Assembly (NCBI GenBank): GCA_033063855.1
Contig: CP093830.1
Location: forward strand, 5,394,854 to 5,458,853
DNA length: 64,000 bases
Direction: 5' to 3'
Source: Smittia aterrima
Lineage: Eukaryota; Arthropoda; Insecta; Diptera; Chironomidae
Part shown: piece by piece, positions 14,479 through 27,100 of the stretch
Layout: every line of letters begins with the position of its first letter
Numbering within the stretch: position 1 is the stretch's first letter
Program-made: the position numbers and the translations under genes
The notes under the pieces: model-generated
The model's input: only the letters and a program-made list of their open reading frames with translations
Told to the model about the DNA's origin: nothing
The model's database searches: none

Positions 14479-14607
14479 TAGCCTTAGAACACTAATCAAA
14501 CAATCGAGTAAAGCTTGAGTGATTCAAGTTAACTTATGTCGTTGCTTTTTATTATTTCTTTGTTATTTGTCTGACTTCGTAAATTCTCCTGATTAAGATC
14601 TAGTTCA

Positions 14608-14735
14608 ATGAAAGCTGCTCAATCCACTGCCAACGTAAGTATTTCATTAAAGTCAGCACTTTTCATCGCAAATAAAACGTCGCTTTTTCCCTTGTGATGA
14701 ATTCATTCAGAATTCACAGTTGAGTGAAAGCTGAA
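14608..14735 (+). promoter_or_regulatory. Possible uORF across a 5'-leader intron of the lipase gene
   Basis: An ATG at 14608 opens a short frame that runs into a consensus donor at 14635. If the predicted leader intron 14635-14710 is removed, the frame continues from 14711 and ends at TGA 14733-14735, eight bases before the lipase ATG at 14744. It would encode a peptide of about 16 residues with no signal-like character. It is either a regulatory upstream ORF or simply leader sequence. Transcript data would decide. Confidence 0.3.
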
Positions 14736-14743
14736 GCTTCAGA

Positions 14744-15942
14744 ATGAAATCCTCATTCGTCTTGTTTATTTTTCGTGAGTTTTTAAATATTTTAATGATG
14801 ATTTAGGTTTAATTACACTTTCGACAGTCTCGGTCATCTCCGCTGCGTTTAGCTCTGACGATGAACAAATCAGCACACGCCGAGAGGATTTCGCCACGAA
14901 AATCAAGGTTTTCGTTTAGTGAGTTTAAACTTTTTTAATGCAAAATATTTAAAATATTTGAAACTATTTATTTCGTAGCAACAAAGAAATCCAAAATGAG
15001 TATGAGCTTTTGAACTTCAAAGATATTCTCACCGACGTCAATTTCGACATATCAAAGCCTACGATGATTTACATGCATGGCTTTCTAGAAAGCACGCAAA
15101 CTTTATCAGTTAGAACTGTCATTGAAGCTTATTTGCAACGCGGGGATCACAATGTTATCGCTGTTGATTGGTTTGCCTACTCGACGGGATCCTATCATCT
15201 CAAAGTCCTGCCCCAACTTCATTCCGTCGCTGAAAACATTGCAAAATATCTCACTGAGTTCATCGTTCGTGGATATTCACCAAAGAAAATTCATCTCGTT
15301 GGACATTCTATGGGAGGCCAAGCCGTTGGATTGATTGGTAGAACAGTCGCCGATTTATTAGGAGGATCTAGTAAAAGAATTAGTAGAATCACAGGACTTG
15401 ATCCTGCTGGCGTTGGCTTCGAACCTGTTCTTCCTTTAGTTTCTTTCTCGCCATTGTCACAAGGAGACGGGTAAGCATTTTCCTTTTCAATCGAAACTCA
15501 TAAAAAATGAATTCATTTCATTCAGAGACTTCGTTGACATTATTCATACTGACGGAGGTGGCTACGGATACAGAAAAGCTTGTGGAGATATCGATTTCTA
15601 CCCAAATGAAGGAAAACGCTATCAACCAGGATGTCATCGACTTCCACTCACACCTGATGAGAATCAATCGGGACCATTCGGTTTCTGTAGTCACTGGATG
15701 TCATGGAGATTCTTCGCATTAACAGTCAATAGTCCAACAATGTACGAGGCTGTAAAATGCGACTCGTGGAGGAAGTTTGTTAAAGGAAAATGTGATAGAG
15801 CTGAGAGAATGTTCATGGGATACGGAACGCTCGCAACGTAAGTTTCAAGTGATAAGCGTGAATTTAGGTTGAACGAATAATTTGTTTTGATTGCAGCGCA
15901 ACTGGAAGTTACTATCTTCACGCTACGTTGCCCTCGCAGTAA
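14744..15942 (+). CDS. Secreted lipase, pancreatic-lipase family (phospholipase A1-like)
   Basis: Five exons are seen: 14744-14774, 14828-14918, 14979-15470, 15526-15837 and 15897-15942. All introns are GT-AG and the exons sum to 972 nt, giving 323 aa. The first 17-18 residues are a hydrophobic signal peptide, so the enzyme is secreted. It is an alpha/beta-hydrolase expected to cleave ester bonds of glycerides or phospholipids. The nucleophile is Ser151 in GHSMGG, the acid Asp182 in GLDPAG and the base His261 in CSHW, with spacing as in pancreatic lipase. Cys224 and Cys241 probably bridge the lid, which has only 16 residues between them, shorter than in triglyceride lipases. In this family short lids go with phospholipase A1 activity. 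Cys259, Cys283 and Cys294 also fit the family pattern. There is no C-terminal PLAT domain, as is usual for insect members. Unlike fly yolk proteins, which come from the same fold, the triad is intact. Substrate preference is inferred. Confidence 0.93.
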
Positions 15943-16013
15943 TCAAACTGCAGTGGAAAATCTGCTGACGAGTTCGTTAAATAATTGTGATTACACAAGA
16001 TCAAACGATCACG

Positions 16014-16026
16014 AATAAAGAATAAA
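16014..16026 (+). terminator. Polyadenylation signals of the lipase gene
   Basis: Two AATAAA hexamers at 16014-16019 and 16021-16026 lie about 75 nt after the lipase stop codon, a normal distance for an insect 3' UTR. Confidence 0.75.
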
Positions 16027-19000
16027 ATCAATGAACTCTCGAACCTTAAAACTGAACTCGCCTTGAGCAAACATCAGTCGACGCAATTTCTGTTGTTCAC
16101 CCTCAAACTGCATCCGAATTCATGATTTATAACTCAATTTTTAGGACGAGAGGGCGGCTCGAAATCAAGTCGAGTTGTGAATCTTGCGACCATTGATTTG
16201 ATTTATTCGTTTAACAAATCCAAACCAAGCAAAAACTCTTTTCTTTCTCAATCCAGTTTATGATTGAATCAAATATTCAAAGCACGCATGCAAAGAGCAA
16301 TAATCCTTTAGCAACTCTTCGTTCGCTCTGTGATTTTGATTGTGCTCGTGATTGTTCGACAATGCATAAAAGGGAGCTCAGCTCTCTTCAGTCGATTATG
16401 CATTATGCACTTGCTTCTCGTGCAATGTTTCACAGTCGAAGTGAAACAACAATAAAACTCTTCTGGAAACAATAAAATCTCCTTTGAATGCAAATGTTAC
16501 CAGCCATTAATACTCGATAACAAAAGCGCATTGAATGGAAGAGAATCGACAAGATTTTCCGAATTTAAACTTCGATTTTCTGCTTACTTTAGAAACTTTT
16601 TATAGCCTCACATTGAATCGCTTCGCAGTTAAATTATTCAGAGAATTTCTCGCCTCTTTGACAAAATGTTTGCGAAAGTAATTTAAAGAAGGAATGAAAT
16701 ATTTGCAAACATTTTTAAGCTGCCGAAGACCCAAAAACTGTCCGAAGCAGAAATTTGCCTTTACTGGACATTAAAAACTTCAAATAGATGGACTTAGTCA
16801 TAGTTTTCTGACCCATGAAACGATGGAGGACAAAATAAAACCGGCAGAAAAGCAAATAAATTAAGAGGCATCGGTTTGAAACTGATTTATGCGTTCTCCC
16901 CTAAAAAAAGTTAATTTTTTCTCTCTCAACTATCGTGACGATATATCATTCGATGAGAAATGGGATTTTTTGTGTACAACTAGACAGAATTCTCTTCATG
17001 CATGTTAGAATCTGATTTAAAAATAATTGAGGTAACTTCCTATTGAAAATTCCTGAAAGACGAAATGGAAATTTTATTCGGACTTTGGAGTGTCCAGAAA
17101 TGACAAGGACATTCCGAAAATTGATGCTCCACCAAACAAATCCTGAAATATTATTTAATTAAAACGACTCATCCCTCAAAACTTAAAATCAAAACTTTTT
17201 GATACATTTCCGTTTGACAGTAAAATTAAAATAAACATTTTGAATTATAGATTATTCGCCTGTTTGCTGTCTGTCCACACATGCTTTATCGTCATTTATA
17301 ATTAATTGCGACCGCAGAAAAAAAGTCGAAAACTCATCACGGACAAAACATTGAATTATTGGCAGAGAAAAAAAATCTGATTTCTTTGAATATGAAAAAT
17401 TCAATTATTATTGGCGCAATAAAGCGAATTTCAATTTGTTTTGGGTGGCAATTGCGTATTGGCTCAGGCATTCAATCTCGAATGATAATCCGCTGTTCAA
17501 ACAATTTTTATTATTTTCGCAAACAATTATTCGAGTTGTGGTTTCATATTTTGCATGCAATTAGTCAATCGCCGCGAAGCGAGTGAGCGAAAAAGTATTA
17601 TTTTACAAATAAAGGCTACAGCTCATAAAATTGAGAATGACAAATGGACATGGCGTTGCTTGAAGTAGCCTCAGACTCTGATTTTAATGCTCATTACTGA
17701 AATCGCCTTGTCTACGTCTCACCCACTCACACCCGATGAATGAATTCATAAAAAACAGAAAAAAATATTTATGATCGTGCCATTAAATCCGTAATGAGTT
17801 TTTCTCTTTCTTAATCATTTCACTTTATTTCTCTCTCGTTTCTCAAAAAAATATTTCTTCAGCGAGATCGTTTATTAAACAGCACTGAGGTGGATGCGGC
17901 GTGAAGCTAATAAATAACGCAGCCTGAACTATTGAGAAACAAAGACATTTCATTATCGAGTTAATTTATCAAGTATTTATTCGCACTTAGGCTTGCACAT
18001 GCTAGAGACGATAATTCACTTTAGTCACTGCAGAAATCTCTAATTCATTCATGCAGTGATAAACTTTCGCAATAAATTGAAAATTAATCTGCTGGCTCGT
18101 GATTGAGTGAAAGAAATTGTAGAACTGCAATTAGACCCAGTCACGAGCTAGCAAGTTAAGCTTTCCATTGAGCGACGTCATTCGCGGGTAATCCCCATTG
18201 ACATTCACGAAGCCTAAACAGATAACATTTCTCTTAGTTTTTATGAAAACTCATTCATTTTAATGAAAAACGCAATTCTTTATTGAAAAGCAAAGCGAGA
18301 AAGATCATAAATCATTTTTCATCGGCTAAAATATTTTTTCTCTCTCATGATAATGGAAATAAATTTTTTAATGGAGTTTGAACAAGAAATGTTTGGCGAA
18401 AAGTTTAGTGATTTTTTAATGAAGGAGTGAGGTTGCTGTAGGAGTTCAAAAAGCTTCAAACATCACTAGCAAACTTTTCCCTATCGAACTCGATTGCTGT
18501 GCTAATGTTATTTACGACTTTTTGAAATCCTTAATGCAGCTTTCATCGCCGCATTGCTTCACGAGCAGAAAACATCATTAGGAGAAAAGAAATTTACTTT
18601 CTTTGCTTCAAATTCAAGAATGAAATTTAATTTTGCTTTCTCAAAGTCATTAAATGTCGATGTAACAGCAGCTGGTATGATAAAATTTTATTCGCGCGTC
18701 TCTCCCTCGCGCGCAGGAAGAGCCAAATATTTTCTTGCTCTCATCATAACGTTGTGCCATCAATCGATTTTTATTTTTTACAGCTCTATTTTATGTCTTC
18801 AAAAGTGCGCTACAATTTGAACGGTTAAATGCTAAGTCGGAGCGTTTAACTGGAGCAGTAAAAATGCTATCTCGAGTTCTCATTTCTGTGACATTTTCAT
18901 CACAATGCGGAGACGTTTACTTTCCAAAATATTTTCGCAGAGCACGTCTTTCAATCTCAGCATTGTGTGTGTGAGCTGTTGTCTCAAGCCAAGCATTTCG

Positions 19001-19800
19001 CAGCTGCAGCTTCGCAATTATTTTCCTCGCGAAGAAGCGCGAGAAAATGAAACGAAAATAGGAAACTTTTATTTGACGCCAGCTTTCATGCTCGGCTCTT
19101 TCAATTTGCCATATAAATTTCTCAACAACAAATTAATTACGGTTAATGACGACTTTTTACTTGAAGCAATTAATTCAAATGAGTTAGACAAATGAGTTTT
19201 GTCTTCAGTCGAGTTTCATTTGCGTTTGAATCAAGAGCTAGCGATGGAGAATTGCGAGCACGGAATGTCGACAAATTAATGGACTGGAGACTCAGTCACG
19301 TTTTAAACTTCAAACGGCAACAAATTCTTTCAGTTATTTAGTCTCAACAGTAATCAGCGATCGATTGAACCTTGAATAATTCTCATTCGATTCTTAAATC
19401 AGCTTCGAATGAATCATCCATGAAAAAGAGTTTAAACCCGGCCACGTTTTCGCAATTTGTGTTACACACATTTCAATTTTTATTTCCCTTCTCGTTGGAG
19501 AGAAATCTTGACAAATGTTGATACTCGAACCAATTGCAAGAAGACAAAATAAATTGCCAGCTATTTCCAGCTTCACGTCGTCGACACTGTCAATATAATG
19601 TGGCGGAACGTTTGAAAATCCTCGCTGCTCCGAATTTTTTCATTCCACGCGACTTAAAATTCCCGAAATGGTAAATTTTTGATTTATTCAAAAAATTCAT
19701 GACATTTATGCTCGCACCGTGTTTCGTGTGGATTTATGCTTCACGTCTCGCTCGACTGCAACTGATTCGACGACCAGTCTCAATGCACGGAGGTTTACAA

Positions 19801-20129
19801 TAATTGAAAACCGCAAATTACTTCCAATGCAGTTAAAATCTTTTTTTTTTTCGTTCGTTCGTTTTATTCAAATTTAAGCCGATTCGAGTAAATAAAACAT
19901 TTCATTCAACGCTGATCTGATTTAAATTTTATTGTTTGCTCTTTCCACCTTCAAGTCATCCTAGAAATCGATAGGGAAAGTCCAATTACAATTATTAACT
20001 CAAATGTTTTTTAGAACTAAATACTTCTCGTGCAATTAATATTTCAAGAAACTTTTTACAGAATTGAAAATCCTCTGATTAATTGAAAACCACAAATTAC
20101 TTTCAATGGGGTTAAAAACAGTTTTTTTT
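19801..20129. repeat. Diverged direct repeat of about 50 bp
   Basis: 19801-19850 and 20080-20129 share the string TAATTGAAAACC, then A/G, then CAAATTACTT, then a variable stretch with GTTAAAA and a T-run. I count about six to eight mismatches in 50 bp. The copies are 279 bp apart in the same orientation. They may be a local duplication or two ends of a decayed element. Confidence 0.65.
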
Positions 20130-21137
20130 ATGTAAATTTCCCTTTTTTCTGATTCAACCAGAAACTCCGCACTGATGGTCGCGCTAACTAGTATCGACGT
20201 GTTCAAAGGCAAAAGAGAAAAAGACAAAAACAATTAATTTTCATATGGCAAAAAAGAAGAATTTATGAACCATGCGCTGCCAAAACACCTGATCCGTGTG
20301 TCGGCCTCATTCTTCTTCCGAATTTCAATTTAGCGTTCGAGTGAAAAAAGAGTGTTTCGCTTTTCCACTTCCAGCCTCGTCCGTCCGTTCGTCTACTCGT
20401 GAAGAACGAACGAAAACAAATAATATAAATTAACGACTTTCGGTGGAAGGCATCAGCGGGGAAATCCCTTTGCCTAATCCCCGACCTTATGTAGTCACGC
20501 AATATCAGAATTATGGGAGTTTGATAGAAAGTTCGCTATGCTAATTCGAAAACATTTCCCTCCTTTCTTTGTCAGATAAAGCGAAGGAAATCGAGAACAT
20601 TTTTCTGACTCTCTCGCAGCAGTCTTTGTTTGATATTTTTATTTTTCACGCATTGCTGATAATAATTTTCTCTTCTCTCCACGTTCAATCGCTTGGCTTG
20701 TTGATTTCATGACATGAAAAAGTAATCACTCGAGTTATGGGAAGCTGGAGACGGTGCGAGATGTGGTGGAAATTGTATCATCGAGGCGAAATGATGTAAT
20801 CACTTTTTACACGCCATCATTCATTGAGAAGAGTCTCGCTTGGTTTCAGATGCGGGGAGATGAATATCATTCGCTTCCTAAGGAGATTGATGTAGCTGAC
20901 GTTGAGAATTCCATGCGATGATACGAGGAATGCTTGTTACATGTCGAAGCTATGCGATTGATGACTTTTTAAGCTTGTTAAAACATCAACGTAATCGAAC
21001 GTGAAGCGAATGGCTTGCTATTGCTTCGAGAGATTAAAAAAAGCTTCGTTCGTCACCTTCAGCACAAAGTTATGCTAAAACCAAAATGACAAAACTAACG
21101 AGACGAAGAGTCACAGAGAGAGGAAAACTATTTGTTC

Positions 21138-21158
21138 ACTGACATGTCATTCTGTCAC
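21138..21158. repeat. TGACATGTCA palindrome element, copy 1
   Basis: The motif CTGACATGTCATTCTGTCAC (21139-21158), preceded by A, contains the palindrome TGACATGTCA plus a third TGTCA. A second copy differing at one base lies at 44530-44550. TGACA is the core bound by TALE homeodomain proteins of the MEIS/TGIF type, so it could be a regulatory site. It could equally be part of a dispersed repeat. Confidence 0.55.
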
Positions 21159-24100
21159 GAGCTCAAGTAAACACTCCGTCAATATTCAAAATGAAAATTT
21201 CTTCGTGCAGTTTTTATTATTTCCTTAGGAACTCAATTGTCAACAGTGACAATTTAACAGAAAGAGTGAGAGAGAGAGGAGGTTATGAGAAATGCTGGTG
21301 AGATTGACAGAGTTTATAGACGTTTGTGTCAACAGAATGAAAAGACAAAAGAACGGAAGACGAATTTCTCTCTTTTGCACAACTCCCGCTACTTTTGCCA
21401 ACTAACGAGTCGATGATCTCATTCCATTCTGCGTAATACAGAAGCGAACGACGGCACGACAACAAGAGCAAGTCAACTGTTAACAACCGTAGAGATGTCA
21501 ACTGTTCAACTCCCTTATCAAATAAATCTTTAGCCCGTCACTCGAGCGAATGCTTGAAGCCTCAAAATCGTCTCTTGTTGGATTTAAAAGTAAAACAAGA
21601 GAAGAAAATAAAAGAGCGAAACTTTCATAATAATAATTTATTATGTTGAAAGCAACGACTCGTAAATAATCCGCAGTTGATGTTTTCATCCGTCTCTGAT
21701 AATGAGGAAAGTGCATAAACTTATTAAATAACATCTCGAGGATTAATAGTTTGTATGACATCTTTGTGACATTGAGCGATGGCTGGACGAAGGGTCGAAG
21801 AAGTAAATACGAAATTGATTTCAACCCTCGACACCGTAAATTTCGATATGCTTAATGGCAACAAATAAAAAGATGAAAACGAATCCGTTTGAGAGTGAAA
21901 TCTTTTGTCCATTTTCAAGAAATGAATCATCGCACTACGATGGGGTGAATTTATAATTGGATGAAAGGCTACTGCTTGTTTGCTTCTCTTTAATGATATG
22001 AAAACAGATTCTGTGTTTGGCTTCGTTAGAGATGACCATGTTGACACTTTAAACTTGATGTAATCTCCTTTCGATGGAACTACAAAGTGACGCCAATTCG
22101 TTTTGCTTCGTAAGCTCGAAAGGAGAAATGAAATTTTATGGATCGTCGAGGGGATTGACAATCTCGTTCGTTGAAGGGAAAGTTGAAAAATCTTTTATCA
22201 AAACAAACCGTCTTTTATGATTCATTTATTATTTCAACGTTGTCGTTCCGTTGTGATGTCAAGAGAGAGAAAGGAAAATGTCACAAAGAAAAGTTTTGTG
22301 AGAAAATCTCCAACTGCAGCTCATGATGAGTTTTCAGGAATTGGAATCAATATTTATGTTAATGTTCAAGGAAAACTACAATGTGGGCTTTAATGAATAT
22401 CTGACAAGGGTCCACGATCTTCTTAGTGTCATCAAACTCTTCAATAAAAGACGAGAAACATTTTTAAACTCACAAATGGATTGAACATTTTTAGTTTCTT
22501 ATCTATCATCAAAGAGCTCACTGATCGAATGGATGATGCGAAATTTCTCAACCCTTATTTATCAAACATTAAGTTTCTATTATCATTTGAGATTAATTGA
22601 CACAAAACACTTTGACAAAGCCTTTGATTGAGTCTCGTTTAAACACAAAATTGCTTTTTTATAAAAGCAAACAATGCAATTTGTTGAAACGCCTGAAGAA
22701 AACATTTTAATAAACTTCACAGACTTCATGTCCATGCACGTGCGTCTCCTTCCCAAAAACTCAAAACGAATTCATATTCATTGCAGGTTAATTTCAACCC
22801 GTTATACCTAGAACTCTATCAAAAAAAAAGCAAATTGCGATGAAAATTTCATGAACATGCTCCGCCACTAAATCTACGCATCTCGCTTTCCGAACAGAGA
22901 ACATAAAAAAAACTCTCTCTCGACTGTTTTGCGTGTGTTTTTGCACCAGCCAAAACATGTTGTATCTCATCACGTATCTGGACTGTTTTTAAAATTTCGT
23001 GAAATGTTAAAATTTTTCGAGGGGAGAATGCCGTGTCGGAGGGGGCCACATCATCCAAAATTTACAAGCTCGAGTGAGTGAGGAAGCGATCGAGTACACA
23101 GTGTTTCTGAGAGCGGGTTATAATATGTTTCGTACGTGCACGCCATGATTCTCGTGTTTTTAATGGTTTGCTCTGCAAACTGTATTTATTGTTCTGCCGT
23201 TGTTATCGTTCATCATTTTCAGCTCTCAATGCATTTGCTGAACACATTTTCACTCTCGAACAGCACACAAACATTATTCGTCGTTACAGGTCCCTATGAA
23301 TTATTAATGTAAATGATTGTTGTGCCTAAATTATGTTGTGTATGCGACGTGTCCGTGCTTGATTGTAAGTGATATCGTTTACATGTGCACATAGAAATCG
23401 TAAATTCGATCGCAGCTCGTTTCGTCTATTTCGTGTAATTGATTAGTATTCTGTCGTATTCAATAAAGGAAATTTGAAGCTTACGCAATGTCTTGTCGTC
23501 GATGATGAACTTTTTTTTTTCGACTCTCAGTCCCAAACAAGAAAGTCGATTGATTAAAGTATTTCTTGGCGACTTTTATTTATTTTTTTTTCTTCAAGTT
23601 CGTTTTTACAAATCAATTTCTTGATTACATGTCATTGATTGTGTCATGTCAAGAAACGGTGACACAGCATTCGAAAGGGAACTGAGAAATCAAACAGTTG
23701 TCATTGGCTTTGATTAAAGACTGGTGGTAATGAGCAGCTGGACCCTCGCCCAAGCTCCCGAGTGAGGCAGAGACAAAATCTGTCAATGGAACAACAAATT
23801 TCAACCAATTACGAGATTTTTGCGTTGGCCTATATTTCAATTATCCCAAACTTCGTCTCCTCTCCTTCGTAGATTAGCTAATACCCCAATTTCGTTTTCT
23901 TGATGACGCGGTGAAATCAGGCAATGGAATAGAACGAAATGACTACCGACGACGATGATTTTCTGCATCACTTTCTCTGCCCAAAAACCGAATGAAAAGA
24001 GAAAATATATTTTCCAACGTCAAGCAGAAAAAATTCTTTGTACGTTGACGAAATCAGCCGTCACAATAAGGCTTGGGAGACTTTTCTTCTCTGCCTTGAC

Positions 24101-27100
24101 ATTTTTGGCTGATGTCAGCAAGAAATAAATTATTTTCTTTTGTAAATTGCGCAATGAGAGAGAATGACGAAGAAAACAAAAGCGTAACGCATTAAAATCT
24201 TTCTGCTTGTTTTACGATTTCAGTTGTAAAATTCCTCCTTGGAATTTGTTGCTTGGGGATTGTTTGTTTATTTTGTCAATTGAAGCTGTCGCTCTTGAGG
24301 ATTCTTCACATTTGTGTGACCTAATTCCCAATTTTCCCAGATGGTTTGTGTTATCGGAAAAATGAATCTCGGACCATGGAAAACTCTCGTCCATCATTTC
24401 GACTTATCAAGCTCGTAGAACAAACGAACGTTAAACGTCGAGCGAGCGAAGGCTGTCGTAATTATTCACGTGAAAAATTGTTAATAAAATATCGCGTGTT
24501 TCGTCTTTATATTTGCTCTCGTGCAGCTTGAGCCGCTCGAAATTTACGAAGTGTAGCGCATAGGAAGAAAGTTTTTAGTTTCCCCCTCGTCTAATAACTA
24601 TTATGATCTCAACTTTAATTTCCCACTTTTTTTTTTCCTTCATGTGAGTATCGGCTTTTCAGTTTAGTGCAGCTACGAAACGCTTCTTCGAATTGAGGGG
24701 ATTAAGAAGGTACAAATAGACGAACGTGAAGCTTACGATAACTTTATGATCCATAAAATTTTGCTGATTTATGTCACACATGAAAAGAAAACTTTTCCTG
24801 GTTCGTGCTAGAGACGAAGTAAATCTCTCGACTCTTCAACTTTCAGCACTTTCGTTCCCCGGACTGGCTTAATTACATTTCGCAGTTCCCATGTCACGAT
24901 GTTCTCTCCAACCAGCCCCGCACGAGACACAATAAAACTTGAAATTTTTGCTCGACAAAACTTTTTACGACCAATAAAAGCAAACGTTCGTCATTGTTTT
25001 CGAAGCGAAAATTTTTGGCGAGTGAGCGTTGATATAATTTGGATCACTTTTGTGGAAGTAATTGAGTAATTACTGAATGGATCAGGGCATGTGGGTGAAA
25101 AAAAAGTTCTTCTGCACGTGATGGGGTCGGAATGCGCGTAAGTATTGTACGTGTTAATGTAGCGAATGAACGAAGGGTTGATTTATGGCTCATGCGATAT
25201 GGTTTCGCTTTTCGCCGCCAATCGTATGGAAAGTTTATAAATTTATAAAAGCAAGGAATTAACAGGATTTTCGCCACCCCTAAGTCGGTCGATTCAGGAA
25301 ATCAAGGCTTTTCAGAATAAAAAATATGAAAATTTGGGGAAAGCGACGCACAATAGCTCGGCAGGATTTTTTTTTTTCGTCAAACTTTTCATCCAATTCG
25401 ATTCGATGTTTATTCAAAGCACATTTTGATGTCGGTTTCTTTCGGGCTTCATTCGATTATTAAGTTACAAAGGAAAGAGAATACATTTAACTGAGAAGAA
25501 TTATTTTGGTACGAAACTCATGGAGAAGCTCTAACGCCGCTTGTTTCAATCAAGCTCAGGACCGCCGTGCATTTTGTTGTTTCACGTCCGATTTTCCACA
25601 TTCGTGAGAAATTAAAAATCTAAATAACGGCGAAAATTCCATTAGCGGAAAACAAAAAGAAATTTTTATCGGTTTGCATCTGAGTTCGACGTCGATAGGG
25701 CGAGTTCGTCGATTTCGTTGATGAATAAATTTAAATATCAACTCCAAACTTGTTGACCATCCCCGCACAGCGCCCTACAAATAAAATATCAAAATATTGT
25801 GCTAGTTACACAATGGAAGAGCTGAATCATTGAAATAGCAATAGCTTGAGGGTGAGCAAATGAAAATTTGAATTGACCCAAACCAGGACCGTTCTACGAG
25901 CTGCTAGAGGAACGAGCTGAAAAAATCATATCTGAATATCGATTTAATTTAAAACAAAACTCGTGGAAACGGATGGACGATCGGGGCGATTGTTCAGCAT
26001 TGACAAAGAAAAATTTGCATTTCAAAAAACGTTCCCCAACGTGACTTGTGAACAGCTTCCACCTAACACTGCACAGCATCGTCCCATTTTATTTCTCGGG
26101 AAAAAGAGGAATTGGAAAAAAAAGAATGAAATTGAAAATTTAGCAAAATTGAGTTTGCATTCGAATACCGGAAAAAAGTGAATGAATGAAAATTGCTATG
26201 GCACAAAACCACTTATCAGGTTCAATCTCGGTGCATGTTTTGTCAAATATCGAGCAACGAGGGAACGCTTCTGTTTGCAAATGGAAGAATCGAGGGAATG
26301 CAAACAAGAGAATTAAGCACGACGAGTCTAGGGTTAAGCGGAAATGCAAATTTGTCTCACCGATTGGCAAATTCGAGCTTATTTCTCCAAAAAAAGCAAA
26401 TCATCTCGTGGCCAAAGCTCAGGTGTTTCATGCCCTGTCGCACAGACAATAAACGTGAACTAAATGGCTTGACGATGATCTCAATTGACTGTTCATTCGC
26501 TTCATCAACTCTTAAACTATTTTTGAAAAATAAAAGCGTCGAACGAATTAAATTTAAAACTATAAAATTTTATTATTCTCCAATTTCAACGATTGGCGCA
26601 GTTTCCAGCACATTCGTCGATATTGTTTATTAAATTGACGATGAGTTTTAATTGCCCAAAATTAAAATGATAACAGAATGCCATTGGCATTATCAGCTCG
26701 ATAATTAAATACATCGTAAAATTGGTTAAGCTTTGTGTGGGCATTTCGGAATTTCGTTCGGTCCACCGAAGCTGCTTTGCTTGTTAAAATGTTTTCAAAT
26801 GAATTTATCGATGAAATTATCAAGTTTTGAAATGCCTAATCAATGAATTTATATATTAAATGCTTGTGTCCGAGATACATCAGCTTAAACCCGTTCACTC
26901 CTAAACAGGTAGGAAACACCGTGCCAAATTAAATAATTCCTCAATCACTCAATGTCTCATGGGTCAGACGTGTATGTATCAAACAGTATTAGCTTCGATA
27001 ATGATTCTTCGAAGCGTCTGTGAATCAAAAAGAAATCAATCATCTCACTCGACTCGTTATTTTGGCGTTTAAATTGAGATCTGTTGTTGTTGATGTCTCC

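Noticed and set aside
21724..22161. 145-codon open frame on the minus strand
   Set aside because: No domain, no signal peptide, no promoter or polyadenylation context, and residue composition like random AT-rich translation.
23130..23467. T-rich stretch ending in AATAAA, possible non-coding transcript
   Set aside because: No promoter, splice sites or strand bias beyond T-richness. AATAAA is frequent in AT-rich DNA.
26193..26633. 146-codon open frame on the plus strand
   Set aside because: It starts at TTG, not ATG, overlaps another frame, has no recognisable domain, and a frame of this size is close to chance expectation in AT-rich DNA of this length.
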